NCBI RefSeq assembly: GCF_900090145.1
Contig: NZ_FMHI01000001.1
Span: forward strand, 248,001 to 312,000
Reading direction: 5' to 3'
From: Streptomyces sp. WMMB 322
Lineage (GTDB): Bacteria > Actinomycetota > Actinomycetes > Streptomycetales > Streptomycetaceae
DNA: 64,000 nucleotides
A program made the position numbers and the translations under genes. This document shows, one piece after another, positions 7,498-15,901 of this stretch; the first letter of the stretch is position 1, and every line of letters begins with the position of its first letter. The notes beneath the pieces are model-generated. The model ran no database searches. It saw only the letters and a program-made list of their open reading frames with translations, and was not told the origin of the DNA.

Positions 7498-8457
7498 TCA
7501 GTCCGGCCGCGTGAGCCGGCCTTCCGCGACGAGCGCGTCCACGGCCTCCTCGATCGCTTCGAGCGCCGTGTGGCGGGGCCGGTTGCCGAGCAGCCGGCGG
7601 GCCTTCTCCATGCTCCGGTGCGGGCTGTGCGCGATGTGGCTGTACGTCGCCCCGGCGTCCTCGGCGGAGACCGTCTCCCGCCACCGCTCCCACGGCACGA
7701 ACTCCAGGCGGGGCTCCTGCCCGAACCATCCGGCGACGGCCTCCGCGTAACCACGCAGCGTCACGGCGGTGGACGCGACGGAGTGGAAGCTCTCCCCGAG
7801 CGCCGCCGAGCGGTTGGCGACGGCGTCCATGAAGACCTGTGCGACGTCGTCGGCGTGGACGTGATGAAGCGTCTCCATGCCGAGGTTCGGGAGCGTCACC
7901 TTCTCGCCGTCGGCGAGCGCCTGAAAGGTGCCCGTGTTCAGATTCCCCGCGGGGTTCACGGGCACCCACCCCGGCCCCGTGATGTGGCCGGGGTGCACGA
8001 CTGTGGCGGGGAAGCCGTTCAGCCGGGCCTCCGCCAGGAGGTACGCCTCGATGGCCGCCTTGTTGCGCCCGTACTCCTCGAGCGGGCGCCGCGGCTCGGA
8101 CTCCGGCGCGGGGACCTGCCCGCTCGGCCCGTACACCCAGATCGTCCCGCAGTGCAGGAAGTGCCGTACCCGTCCGGCAAGCGCCTCCACCAGGTGGCGT
8201 GCGCTCTCCTCGCGGAAGCAGATCATGTCGATGACGACGTCGGCCCCGAGCTCCGCGACGGAGGCGCCGAACGTCCCGTCCGCCTCGGCCGCCTCCCGGT
8301 CGGTCACCACCGTCCGTACGTGCCGCCACGCACCGTGCGGTCGGTATGGCTCCCGCTGCCCGCGGCTGACCACGACGACCTCGTGTCCCGCGCCGACCAG
8401 ACGCGGGACGAGAAAGGAACCGACATGCCCGCTGCCCCCGAGTACCGCGATCTTCAT
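7498..8457 (-). CDS. NAD(P)-dependent epimerase/dehydratase (extended SDR)
   Basis: This is a 319-residue Rossmann-fold protein. The nucleotide-binding loop VLGGSGHVGSFL (residues 4-15, GxxGxxG) is at the N-terminus. ADVVIDMICF follows, and the catalytic YxxxK is in EYGRNKAAIEAYLL. VVHPGHITGPGWVPVNP resembles the substrate-binding loop of NAD-dependent epimerase/dehydratases. The substrate is probably a nucleotide sugar or related alcohol; nothing nearby narrows it. It is divergent from the DUF899 gene across a 306-bp region that carries a perfect direct repeat. Confidence 0.85.
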   Translation of the reverse strand: MKIAVLGGSGHVGSFLVPRLVGAGHEVVVVSRGQREPYRPHGAWRHVRTVVTDREAAEADGTFGASVAELGADVVIDMICFREESARHLVEALAGRVRHFLHCGTIWVYGPSGQVPAPESEPRRPLEEYGRNKAAIEAYLLAEARLNGFPATVVHPGHITGPGWVPVNPAGNLNTGTFQALADGEKVTLPNLGMETLHHVHADDVAQVFMDAVANRSAALGESFHSVASTAVTLRGYAEAVAGWFGQEPRLEFVPWERWRETVSAEDAGATYSHIAHSPHRSMEKARRLLGNRPRHTALEAIEEAVDALVAEGRLTRPD

Positions 8458-8763
8458 TCACCTGATCGTAGATGCGGGCGCCGTCCCGTCCCAGAGGGCC
8501 GGCCTCACCGGTGGAGCGGCCGGCCGGGACACCGGCGAGGCCGAAGCCGACGGGGTGCCTGAGAACCGGGAGGGTCTCGTCCGTGCATGCCCGGCCCGGG
8601 GGCCGCCACGGTGAGATCGGTGATCCGCTGCGGCCTCGTCCGTGCATGCCCGGCCCGGGGCTCCCGCCCCTGCGATGAGTTCCGGCTGCGCCGCGTGTCT
8701 GTTCCGGTGACCGTCGTAGCACGCCACGCGACGCCGCCGGCACGAGAGACCACGGAGGACACC
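8458..8763. other. Divergent promoter region between epimerase and DUF899 gene
   Basis: A 306-base region from which both flanking genes are transcribed outward. It holds two identical 26-bp direct repeats (separate entry). No additional gene is supported. Confidence 0.6.
8576..8660. repeat. Perfect 26-bp direct repeat in a divergent promoter
   Basis: The two copies occupy 8576-8601 and 8635-8660, with starts 59 bp apart. Each begins CTCGT and continues CCGTGCATGCCCGGCCCGGG plus a final G. Each copy contains the palindrome GCATGC and the near-palindrome CCCGGCCCGGG. Identity over 26 bases and central placement between two divergent start codons suggest a pair of protein-binding sites, though recent duplication alone could explain it. 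Confidence 0.85.
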
Positions 8764-9543
8764 ATGACGAGAACGCCGGACGAGACGACCACCGGGCTGC
8801 CCGGCCGCCCGCCCGTCGTCGACCTGGCCACCTGGCAGGCCGCCCGTGACGAGCTCCTGGTCCGCGAGAAGGCCCACACCCGCGAAGGCGACACGCTCGC
8901 CGCGGCTCGCCGCCGGCTGCCGATGGTGGAGTTCGACGGGACAGTCGAGGTCGTCGGACCCGACGGCCCGGTGCCGTTCCTGGACCTGTTCCAGGGCCGC
9001 GACGAGCTCCTGGTCTACAAGCACATGTGGCACGACGGCGCACCCCACCAGGGTCAGTGCGAAGGCTGCACCACAGTCGCCTGGAATCTGAAGGACGCCG
9101 TCTACCTCAACGCCCGCGGTGTCTCGTTCGCCTTCCTGACCACGGGCCGATGGGACGAGGTGGCTTCCTTCGCGGAGTTCATGGGCTACACCCAGCCCTG
9201 GTACTCGGTGCGCGACGTGGACGAGCCGGTCGGCGGCAGCATGGGCTACTTCACCTGCTTCCTTCGCGACGGCGACCGTGTCTTCCTCACCTACTCGACG
9301 ACGGGCCGCGGCATCGAGCCGGCCGGCGGGTTCTTCGCCCTGCTCGACATGACGCCCTACGGACGCGGCGAGGCCTGGCAGGACACCCCCGAGGGGTGGC
9401 CCGAGGGGCACGACCCGTGCTGGTACTGGCGCTCGGACGCGGACGGGAACGCCACCTGGGGCCCGACCAGCCGACCTGTGCCCCAATGGACCCGTCCCGG
9501 TGCGACCCCCGTGGAGAGCCTCGGCCGGCGCGACGACCACTGA
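8764..9543 (+). CDS. DUF899 thioredoxin-like family protein
   Basis: This is a 259-residue protein of the DUF899 family (thioredoxin-fold, often annotated as dithiol-disulfide isomerase-like). Visible family segments are LLVREKAHTREGDTLAAARRRLPMVE near the N-terminus, FLDLFQGRDELLVYKHMW, and the CxxC-type motif QCEGCTT with the preceding His. SFAFLTTGRWDEVASFAEFMG and SYxTTGRGIE-like segments follow. The CxxC suggests thiol chemistry, but no reaction is established for the family. Start ATG 8764 is preceded by GGAGG at a good distance. Confidence 0.85.
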   Translation: MTRTPDETTTGLPGRPPVVDLATWQAARDELLVREKAHTREGDTLAAARRRLPMVEFDGTVEVVGPDGPVPFLDLFQGRDELLVYKHMWHDGAPHQGQCEGCTTVAWNLKDAVYLNARGVSFAFLTTGRWDEVASFAEFMGYTQPWYSVRDVDEPVGGSMGYFTCFLRDGDRVFLTYSTTGRGIEPAGGFFALLDMTPYGRGEAWQDTPEGWPEGHDPCWYWRSDADGNATWGPTSRPVPQWTRPGATPVESLGRRDDH

Positions 9544-9648
9544 CGCGCGGCGCCGGCGGAGCCGGCAGGGGTGCCGGGCGGAGCCCTGACGCGGCGGCCC
9601 GGCCCCTGCCCCATGCTGACCGGTCTGCGGAAGGTCACCGGCGAGGGG

Positions 9649-10180
9649 TCACCACCACGCCTCACCCCGCACCACGGGGTGCCGGGAGCGGCCCGCGCGG
9701 GCGTCCCTCAGCAGACTCTCCGGATCGCGGCGCGACCTTGCGAACCTGCCGGCCGCCGCCCAGCCGTCCCCCTTGGAGACGATCGTGTCCTCGCCGCTGC
9801 CGACGTGCACGAACTCGCCGCTCACCACGGCCAGTACGCTTTCGTCGAGCACCTCCAGCAGCAGCGGGACGGTCCGCGGACGGACGGGCCGCAGCCGCAG
9901 CGTGCCGTTGGCCTCGGGCCCGGACGGCGGCTCGTCCCGCCACACGCCGGCGGCGTCCGCGGTTTCCTCGGCCACCGCCAGACCGGCCCCGGTGAGGGCC
10001 TGCCGCCAGGCCTCCGCCCGTGCCCTGAGAATCCGGTACTTGCCCGGCTCCAGGCAGCGCGAGTACTCCTCGTCCGGCCGGGCTCTCCCCGCCCGGACGA
10101 GGGTCCGGCCACGGCGGCGTCTCTGCCCCCGTCACGGCGAACGCCACGTCAGCGGCCTCACGAAGTCTCGTCGCGTCCAT
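9649..10180 (-). pseudogene. Broken DUF6226-like gene (frameshift and internal deletion)
   Basis: The N-terminus reads from ATG 10180 in one frame (MDATRLREAADVAFAVTGAE, then TPPWPDPRPGGESP). The remainder (DEEYSRCLEPGKYRILRARA, then EAWRQALTGAGLA, to GEFVHV..GRSRHPVV and a stop at 9649) is in another frame. The shift is explained by one extra base near 10078. The second frame is closed upstream by a stop at 10132-10134, so no single frame covers the protein. From memory of the DUF6226 family, a Cys-rich segment should precede LEVLDESVLAVVSGEFVHV; here VRPRTVPLL runs straight into it, suggesting an in-frame deletion as well. Either a decaying gene or a sequencing error plus a divergent member. 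Confidence 0.6.
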
Positions 10181-10353
10181 CCCACGAAGCTACGACGGCA
10201 ACGGACGCCCGCTCACGTGGTTTTCGCGTGCGGCGAGCGGCGGGCCCCACCGCCGCCCGCCGGGCAGGCATGCACCCCTCGTGCGGCGTCGAGGCGTCAA
10301 CTCCGCGGCGGCGGCGTCCACTTCGGCCGCGGCGGCCCGTCCCGCGCACCGGG

Positions 10354-12390
10354 TCAGGCGAGCACGGCGGGCAGCGGCCGCGCGTGCAGCACCGCGAGGC
10401 CGGAGACGGCGCGGGTGAGGGAGACGTAGAGGCGGCGCAGCCCTGTACGGGTGTCGGGTTCGGCACCGATGATCGCGGCGGGTTCGTCCAGGACGACGTA
10501 GTCGTACTCCAGGCCCTTGGCCAGCGTCGCCGGCACCAGCGTGAGCCGGGCTCCTTCGTCGGTCTCGTCGCCCGGAGCCAGGTGCGGCATGCCCGCGGCC
10601 TCCAGGGCACGCGCCAGCGCGGGCACCCGTGCGTCCGCGGCGATCAGGCCCACCGATCCCTCGTTCCGCAGGGCCGCCCGGCACGCCCCGACGACCTCGG
10701 CGTCCAACTCCCCTGCGGGGCAGGCCCGTACGGAGAAGTCCCCCGGCGACTCCCGGACGGAGGTGGCCTCCCGCAGACCCGGCGCGATCTCGGGCAGCAG
10801 CCGGGACGCGTACGCGATGACCTGACGCGGCACACGGAAGCCGAGCGTCAACTCCTCGACGGCGGCGGCAGGTTTGCCCAGATGGTGCAGGGCCTCCTCC
10901 CAACTCGCCGTCGCCCAGGGGGTCGTGCCCTGAGCGATGTCGCCCAGCACGGTGACGGAGCCAGTGGAGCAGCGGCGGCCGACCGCCCTGTACTGCATGG
11001 GTGAGAGGTCCTGCGCCTCGTCGAGGACGACATGGCCCAGCGAAGGGGTGCGCCGCACCAGGTCGTCGACCTCGTCGACGAGGACGGCGTCGGCCGCCGA
11101 CCACGGCGCCGACTTGACCCCCCGGGCGGGCTTCGGCCACAGCACGGCCCGCTGCTCGGCCTCCGTGAGGATGCCCTCGGCGTGCTCGGCGAGGAACTCC
11201 GCGTCCGACAGCAGGCGCAGCACCAGCTTCGCCGGATCCACGGCCGGCCAGCATGACTTGACCACCGCCTTCACGGCCGCGTTCCGTGCCACCGCGTCCT
11301 GCACACGGTCGTCCGGAGCTTCGCCCGCCTGCTCCATGCGCACCAGCACCGCGTGCGCGATGCGTTGCGGCAGCGCTTCCCGCGCGGCCCCGTACCGCAT
11401 GTCGCGGGCCAGCAACTCCTCGATCAGGGCGGCCAGTTCGGGCGCCGGGACCCGCCAGCGCCGCGAGCCCCGCACCACCACGCACGTCTCCTGCGGCATG
11501 CTCACCCCGGAGCGCACCGCCCTGCGCAGCACGCGCGCCATGCGCGCGTCGCCCTTGACGGCCGCCGCCTCCGCGCCGTCCTCGCCGCGTACGGGGACGT
11601 GCGCCACCAGTTCGGTGACCGTCGCCTGGCGCACCGACATCTCGCCGAGCGCCGGCAGCACCTGCTCGATGTAGCGCAGGAACGAGGAGTTGGGCCCGAC
11701 GACGAGCGTGCCGGAGCGGGAGAGGCGTTCGCGGTGCGTGTAGAGCAGATACGCGACGCGGTGCAGGCCCACGGCCGTCTTCCCGGTACCGGGCGCACCC
11801 TGCACGCACAGGGAGCCCTCGATCCCGGCCCGCACGATCTCGTCCTGCTCGGGCTGGATCGTGGCGACGATGTCCCGCATCGGGCCGACGCGCGGACGCT
11901 CGATCTCCGCCTGGAGCAGGCGCGACGTCGTCCCCTCGTCGCCCGGCTCGGTCAGGTGCTCGTCCTCGTACGCGGTCAGCTCGCCGGCGGCGTATCCGAA
12001 CCGGCGGCGCAGCGCCACGTCCTGCGGGTCCTTCTTCGACGCCCGGTAGAAGGGCTGCGACACCGGGGCGCGCCAGTCGATCACCATCGGATCGCCCTCG
12101 GCGTCGTGGACGTGACGGCGGCCGATGTAGAAGGTCCGGGCGGGCACGTAGTCGAGCCGGCCGAAGAAGAGCGGCGTGTGCGCGAGGTCGGCGAGCGACC
12201 TGATGCGTTCGTCGAGGCCGGCGCGCAGCACCTCGGCGTTGACCCAGTTCGCGGTGACGTCGGTGATGTCGAGGGCTTCCGCGTCCTCGCGCATGGCACG
12301 GAGCGCGGCGCGGGAGGCCGCCAGATGGGCGCGTTCGTCGTCGAGGGGATTGCGGGCGTGGCCGGGGACGGAATGGGCAGGGGCGGACAC
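10354..12390 (-). CDS. helR: HelD/HelR-type RNA polymerase-associated UvrD-like ATPase
   Basis: This is a 678-residue superfamily 1 helicase-like ATPase. The Walker A motif is QGAPGTGKTAVGLHRVAYLL, motif II is HVVLDEAQDLSPMQY, motif III is VLGDIAQGT, and a C-terminal UvrD-like block contains TLAKGLEYDYVVLDEP and RRLYVSLTRA. The N-terminal block with LFFGRLDYVPARTFYIGRRH and DPMVIDWRAPVSQPFYRA is typical of HelD/HelR proteins. These bind RNA polymerase, recycle stalled complexes and, in HelR, protect against rifamycins. The GTG at 12390 has GGAGG 7 bases upstream. The HelR assignment rather than another HelD subtype is my judgement. I saw no rifamycin-associated element upstream. Confidence 0.75.
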   Translation of the reverse strand: MSAPAHSVPGHARNPLDDERAHLAASRAALRAMREDAEALDITDVTANWVNAEVLRAGLDERIRSLADLAHTPLFFGRLDYVPARTFYIGRRHVHDAEGDPMVIDWRAPVSQPFYRASKKDPQDVALRRRFGYAAGELTAYEDEHLTEPGDEGTTSRLLQAEIERPRVGPMRDIVATIQPEQDEIVRAGIEGSLCVQGAPGTGKTAVGLHRVAYLLYTHRERLSRSGTLVVGPNSSFLRYIEQVLPALGEMSVRQATVTELVAHVPVRGEDGAEAAAVKGDARMARVLRRAVRSGVSMPQETCVVVRGSRRWRVPAPELAALIEELLARDMRYGAAREALPQRIAHAVLVRMEQAGEAPDDRVQDAVARNAAVKAVVKSCWPAVDPAKLVLRLLSDAEFLAEHAEGILTEAEQRAVLWPKPARGVKSAPWSAADAVLVDEVDDLVRRTPSLGHVVLDEAQDLSPMQYRAVGRRCSTGSVTVLGDIAQGTTPWATASWEEALHHLGKPAAAVEELTLGFRVPRQVIAYASRLLPEIAPGLREATSVRESPGDFSVRACPAGELDAEVVGACRAALRNEGSVGLIAADARVPALARALEAAGMPHLAPGDETDEGARLTLVPATLAKGLEYDYVVLDEPAAIIGAEPDTRTGLRRLYVSLTRAVSGLAVLHARPLPAVLA

Positions 12391-12437
12391 TGTTTTGCCT
12401 CCGGGCGGAATGCGCGGTACGCGTACGGAACGGAAGG

Positions 12438-12475
12438 CCGACCGGTTTCCGAGCGGTCGGGGTCCTCCCCGGACC
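12438..12475. promoter_or_regulatory. Two adjacent stem-loops in the helR/GT87 divergent region
   Basis: CCGACCG (12438-12444) pairs with CGGTCGG (12454-12460) across a 9-base loop. Immediately after, GGTCC (12461-12465) pairs with GGACC (12471-12475). They lie 48-85 bases upstream of the helR GTG, so they could form in the helR leader RNA or act as protein-binding sites. Function is inferred only from position. Confidence 0.45.
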
Positions 12476-12571
12476 GGGAGGCGGCAGACGCGGAATCCTA
12501 GTGGCGCCGCAATGGGCCGGGCCAACGGATTTCCCCCGTACGGGGCTGAGCCTCATCGGAAGGGAGAGACG

Positions 12572-13993
12572 GTGCAGGGGACACGGCGGCCGGACACACG
12601 CGGCGGGAGCCCCGGCAAGGGCGGCGGCACCGCCGGCAGGGCCGCGAGTACGGCCGCGGAAGCCGGTACCTCTGCCCACGGCGGCGGCACCACCGACGGC
12701 GGGGGCAGCACCGCCGGCAGGGCCGGCGGCACCACAGGCGAAGCCGGGAGCACCGTCGCCGGCGGGAGCGGGACGCGTGCCGCCGCCGCACTGCTCCTGG
12801 TCTCGCTGGCCGCGCTCGCGGCGCTGTTCGCGGTGCGGCGCTTCCCGGTGGCGGACCTGCTGGTCTACCGCGCAGAGGGTGCCGCCGTCGTCAACGGCGG
12901 GGACCTGTACGGCTTCACGGTCACGGCGTGGGACCTCCCCGCGACCTATCCGCCGTTCGCGGCGCTGCTGTTCGTGCCCACCGTGTGGCTCTCACCGGCC
13001 GTTGCGAAGGCCGCGTTCGTCGCCGGCAACGCCGCCCTCGCCGTGCTTCTCGTCCATCTCTCCCTGCGTCTGGCGGACGGGCTGCCGGGCGGCGGCGGAA
13101 CCGGCCTTCGTGCGGGGCGCTGGAGCCGCCGGGCCGTGGTGCTGGCGGCGACCGCAGCCGCGCTCTGGCTGGAGCCGGTCTTCCAGACGCTGGTCTTCGG
13201 CCAGATCAATCTGCTGCTCGTCTGCCTCGTGCTGTGGGACTTGGGACGTCCCGACGGGGCACGCGGCAAGGGCCTGGCCGTCGGCATCGCCACGGGCATC
13301 AAGCTCACGCCCGCGGTCTTCGCCGTCCATCTGCTGCTGACCGGACGCGTGCGTGCGGGGCTCACGGCCCTCGGGGGCTTCGCCGGCACGGTCGCCGCGG
13401 GCGCGCTCGTACTGCCGTCCGCAAGCTGGGAGTTCTTCACGCACCGGGTCTTCGAGACGGCACGCGTCGGCAAGGTGTGGATCGTCGACAACCAGTCGCT
13501 CCAGGGCCTGATCGCACGTGTCGCGCACACGTCGGAGCCGGGTGTGCTGTGGCTGGTTCCCGCGGCCGTGGTCGCGGTGGCCGGGCTGGTGCTGGCCCGT
13601 CGTCTGCACGTGCGGCACGGGCAGGACGCGTGGGCCGTCATGGCTGCCGCGTTCACCGCGCTGCTGGTGTCCCCGATCAGCTGGTCGCACCACTGGGTGT
13701 GGTGCGTGCCGTTGCTCGCTCTGCTCGCGGCCGGGCGGGCGCGGCCCGGCGCCGGGCACGCCGCGGCGGCGGCCGTCGCGGCGGTGTTCGCAGCGCGCAC
13801 GCTGTGGCTCGTGCCGAAGCACGGCGCCGCCGACCTGAGGCTGGAGTGGTGGCTGCAGCCGTTCGCCTCGCCGTACGCGCTGCTGACGCTGGGGCTGCTG
13901 GCTGCCGCCGCCGTGCGCTGCTACTCGCCGTCGCTGTCGGGGGCGGCCTCCGGCTGGGCCGTCAGCAGGTCCTGGGAGTCGACGATGCGGTAG
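12572..13993 (+). CDS. GT87 polyprenol-phosphate-mannose-dependent mannosyltransferase
   Basis: This 473-residue integral membrane glycosyltransferase is of the GT87 (DUF2029) type. A Gly/Thr/Ala-rich N-terminus of about 70 residues is followed by many hydrophobic helices. The loop after the first helix has the acidic-aromatic segment DLLVYRAEGAAVVNGGDLYG with DLPATYPPFAALL, the usual GT87 signature near the donor site. QTLVFGQINLLLVCLVLWDL and GIATGIKLTPAVFAVHLLL are also characteristic. Mycobacterial relatives add mannose to phosphatidylinositol mannosides or lipomannan; the acceptor here is unknown. Start GTG 12572 has GGAAGGGAGAG just upstream. The last 73 bases overlap the XPB gene on the other strand. 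Confidence 0.85.
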   Translation: MQGTRRPDTRGGSPGKGGGTAGRAASTAAEAGTSAHGGGTTDGGGSTAGRAGGTTGEAGSTVAGGSGTRAAAALLLVSLAALAALFAVRRFPVADLLVYRAEGAAVVNGGDLYGFTVTAWDLPATYPPFAALLFVPTVWLSPAVAKAAFVAGNAALAVLLVHLSLRLADGLPGGGGTGLRAGRWSRRAVVLAATAAALWLEPVFQTLVFGQINLLLVCLVLWDLGRPDGARGKGLAVGIATGIKLTPAVFAVHLLLTGRVRAGLTALGGFAGTVAAGALVLPSASWEFFTHRVFETARVGKVWIVDNQSLQGLIARVAHTSEPGVLWLVPAAVVAVAGLVLARRLHVRHGQDAWAVMAAAFTALLVSPISWSHHWVWCVPLLALLAAGRARPGAGHAAAAAVAAVFAARTLWLVPKHGAADLRLEWWLQPFASPYALLTLGLLAAAAVRCYSPSLSGAASGWAVSRSWESTMR

Positions 13994-15597
13994 GCGTAGC
14001 CCTGCTCGGCCAGGAAGCGCTGCCGGTGGGCGGCGAAGTCCTGGTCGATGGTGTCGCGGGCGACCACGGAGTAGAAGCGTGCCTCGTGTCCGTCGGCCTT
14101 CGGACGCAGGATGCGTCCCAGCCGCTGGGCCTCCTCCTGCCGCGAACCGAAGGTGCCGGAGACCTGGATGGCGACGGTCGCCTCCGGCAGGTCGACGGAG
14201 AAGTTGGCGACCTTGGAGACGACCAGCGTGCTCAACTCGCCCTCGCGGAAGGCGTTGAAGAGCTTCTCCCGCTGCTTGTTCGTGGTGTCGCCCTTGATGA
14301 CGGGCGCGCCGATGTGTTCGCCGAGTTCGTCGAGCTGGTCGATGTACTGGCCGATGACGAGGGTCTGCTGGCCCTCGTGCCGTTTGACCAGCGCCTCGGT
14401 CACGCGCCGCTTGCTGTCGGTGGTCGCACAGAAGCGGTACTTCTCCTCGGTCTCCGCGGTCGCGTATGCGAGCCGTTCGGAGTCGGTGAGGCTCACGCGC
14501 ACCTCGACGCAGTCGGCGGGCGCGATGTAGCCCTGTGACTCGATCTCCTTCCACGGTGCGTCGAACCTCTTGGGCCCGATGAGGGAGAAGACGTCCGACT
14601 CGCGGCCGTCCTCCCGCACGAGCGTCGCGGTCAGGCCGAGGCGCCGGCGGGCCTGGAGGTCCGCGGTGAACTTGAAGACGGGCGCGGGCAGGAGATGCAC
14701 CTCGTCGTAGATGATCAGGCCCCAGTCGCGCGAGTCGAAGAGCTCCAGGTGCGGATGGATGCCTTTCCGCTTCACCGTCACCACCTGGTACGTGGCGATC
14801 GTGACCGGCCGGATCTCCTTCCGCGTGCCGCTGTACTCGCCGATCTCGTCCTCCGTGAGCGAAGTGCGGCGCACCAGCTCGTTCTTCCACTGGCGGGCGG
14901 CGACGGTGTTGGTGACGAGGATCAGGGTCGTCGCCTGCGCCTGGGCCATCGCACCGGCGCCCACCAGGGTCTTGCCCGCGCCGCAGGGCAGCACGACGAC
15001 GCCGGAGCCTCCGTGCCAGAAGCCCTCGACGGCCTGCTGCTGGTACGGGCGCAGCGACCAGCCGTCCTCGACGAGGCCCACGGGGTGCGCCTCGCCGTCC
15101 ACGTAGCCGGCGAGGTCCTCGGCGGGCCATCCCAGCTTCAGCAGCATCTGTTTGATCTGCCCGCGCTCGGAGGGGTGCACGGCGACGGTGTCCGTGTCGA
15201 TGCGCTCGCCGGTGAGCGGCTGGATCTTCTTCGACCGCAGCACCTCTTCCAGCACCGGCCGGTCGCTGCTCTCCAGTACGAGGCCGTGCGTGGGGTGCTT
15301 GAGGAGCCGGAGCCGGCCGTAGCGGGCCATCGTCTCGGCGACGTCGACGAGGAGGGCGTGCGGCACGGGGTAGCGGGCGTGGGCGACGAGGGCGTCGACG
15401 ACCTGCTCGGCGTCGTGCCCTGCGGCACGGGCGTTCCACAGGCCGAGCGGGGTGAGGCGGTAGGTGTGGATGTGCTCCGGTGCCCGCTCCAGCTCGGCGA
15501 AGGGAGCGATGGCACGGCGGCATTCGTCGGCCTGCTCGTGGTCGACCTCCAGGAGCAGCGTCTTGTCGCTCTGGACGATCAGGGGGCCACCGTTCAC
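13921..15597 (-). CDS. xpb: XPB/ERCC3-type 3'-5' DNA repair helicase
   Basis: This is a 558-residue superfamily 2 helicase of the bacterial XPB group. The N-terminal helicase XPB-type domain (LIVQSDKTLLLEVDH..) leads to motif I PCGAGKTLVGAGAMA. Ia-like LILVTNTVAARQWKNEL follows, then motif II LIIYDEVHLLPAP, motif III GLTATLVREDGRE, the C-terminal motif V-like TLVVSKVANFSVDLPEA and motif VI EAQRLGRILRPK. The RED motif (RED in VREDGR) is conserved. It unwinds or remodels DNA, probably in repair. GTG 15597 has GGAGGAAG upstream; the longer frame is not conserved. In mycobacteria ercc3 neighbours the Rv0862c-type gene, which here lies about 5 kb away. Confidence 0.92.
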   Translation of the reverse strand: MNGGPLIVQSDKTLLLEVDHEQADECRRAIAPFAELERAPEHIHTYRLTPLGLWNARAAGHDAEQVVDALVAHARYPVPHALLVDVAETMARYGRLRLLKHPTHGLVLESSDRPVLEEVLRSKKIQPLTGERIDTDTVAVHPSERGQIKQMLLKLGWPAEDLAGYVDGEAHPVGLVEDGWSLRPYQQQAVEGFWHGGSGVVVLPCGAGKTLVGAGAMAQAQATTLILVTNTVAARQWKNELVRRTSLTEDEIGEYSGTRKEIRPVTIATYQVVTVKRKGIHPHLELFDSRDWGLIIYDEVHLLPAPVFKFTADLQARRRLGLTATLVREDGRESDVFSLIGPKRFDAPWKEIESQGYIAPADCVEVRVSLTDSERLAYATAETEEKYRFCATTDSKRRVTEALVKRHEGQQTLVIGQYIDQLDELGEHIGAPVIKGDTTNKQREKLFNAFREGELSTLVVSKVANFSVDLPEATVAIQVSGTFGSRQEEAQRLGRILRPKADGHEARFYSVVARDTIDQDFAAHRQRFLAEQGYAYRIVDSQDLLTAQPEAAPDSDGE

Positions 15598-15901
15598 GCG
15601 TGCTTCCTCCGTCTCGCGGTGCTGTGCGGTCCGGCGGTCTCCGGTTGCGCGCTGCGGATGCCGACCGGTCAAACCTCCAGTGTGCCGCATGGGTCCTGTT
15701 GCGGACTGTGGAGCTGCGGTGGAGGACGGTGTGCAGTGCAGGCGGCGCAGGGGAGTCGGCACACGCCTGGCTCGGCCTTCCCGACCGCCCCGGACCCCGC
15801 ACGGATGGCCCCCGCGCCCGCACGCGGCCGTGGCCGCGTGCGGACGAAGCGCCGCGCACGGGCGCCCGGGCCGGACATCGCCTCGCTCGGGACGCCGTCC
15901 G
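15598..15901. other. Intergenic region between XPB and the SLC13 carrier
   Basis: These 304 bases hold the XPB promoter region on the left strand and a terminator-like palindrome for the carrier gene (separate entry). No gene is seen. Confidence 0.55.
15819..15842 (-). terminator. Perfect 11-bp stem hairpin downstream of the SLC13 carrier gene
   Basis: CGCACGCGGCC and GGCCGCGTGCG flank a 2-base centre (GT). The palindrome starts about 60 bases past the carrier stop codon at 15902. It lacks a U-tract, like most Streptomyces terminators, so it may end transcription, stabilise the 3' end, or simply be a GC palindrome. Confidence 0.5.

Noticed and set aside
12992..15859. 955-codon open frame on the minus strand over GT87 and XPB
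   Set aside because: It is a shifted frame of XPB; the real XPB frame carries all helicase motifs.
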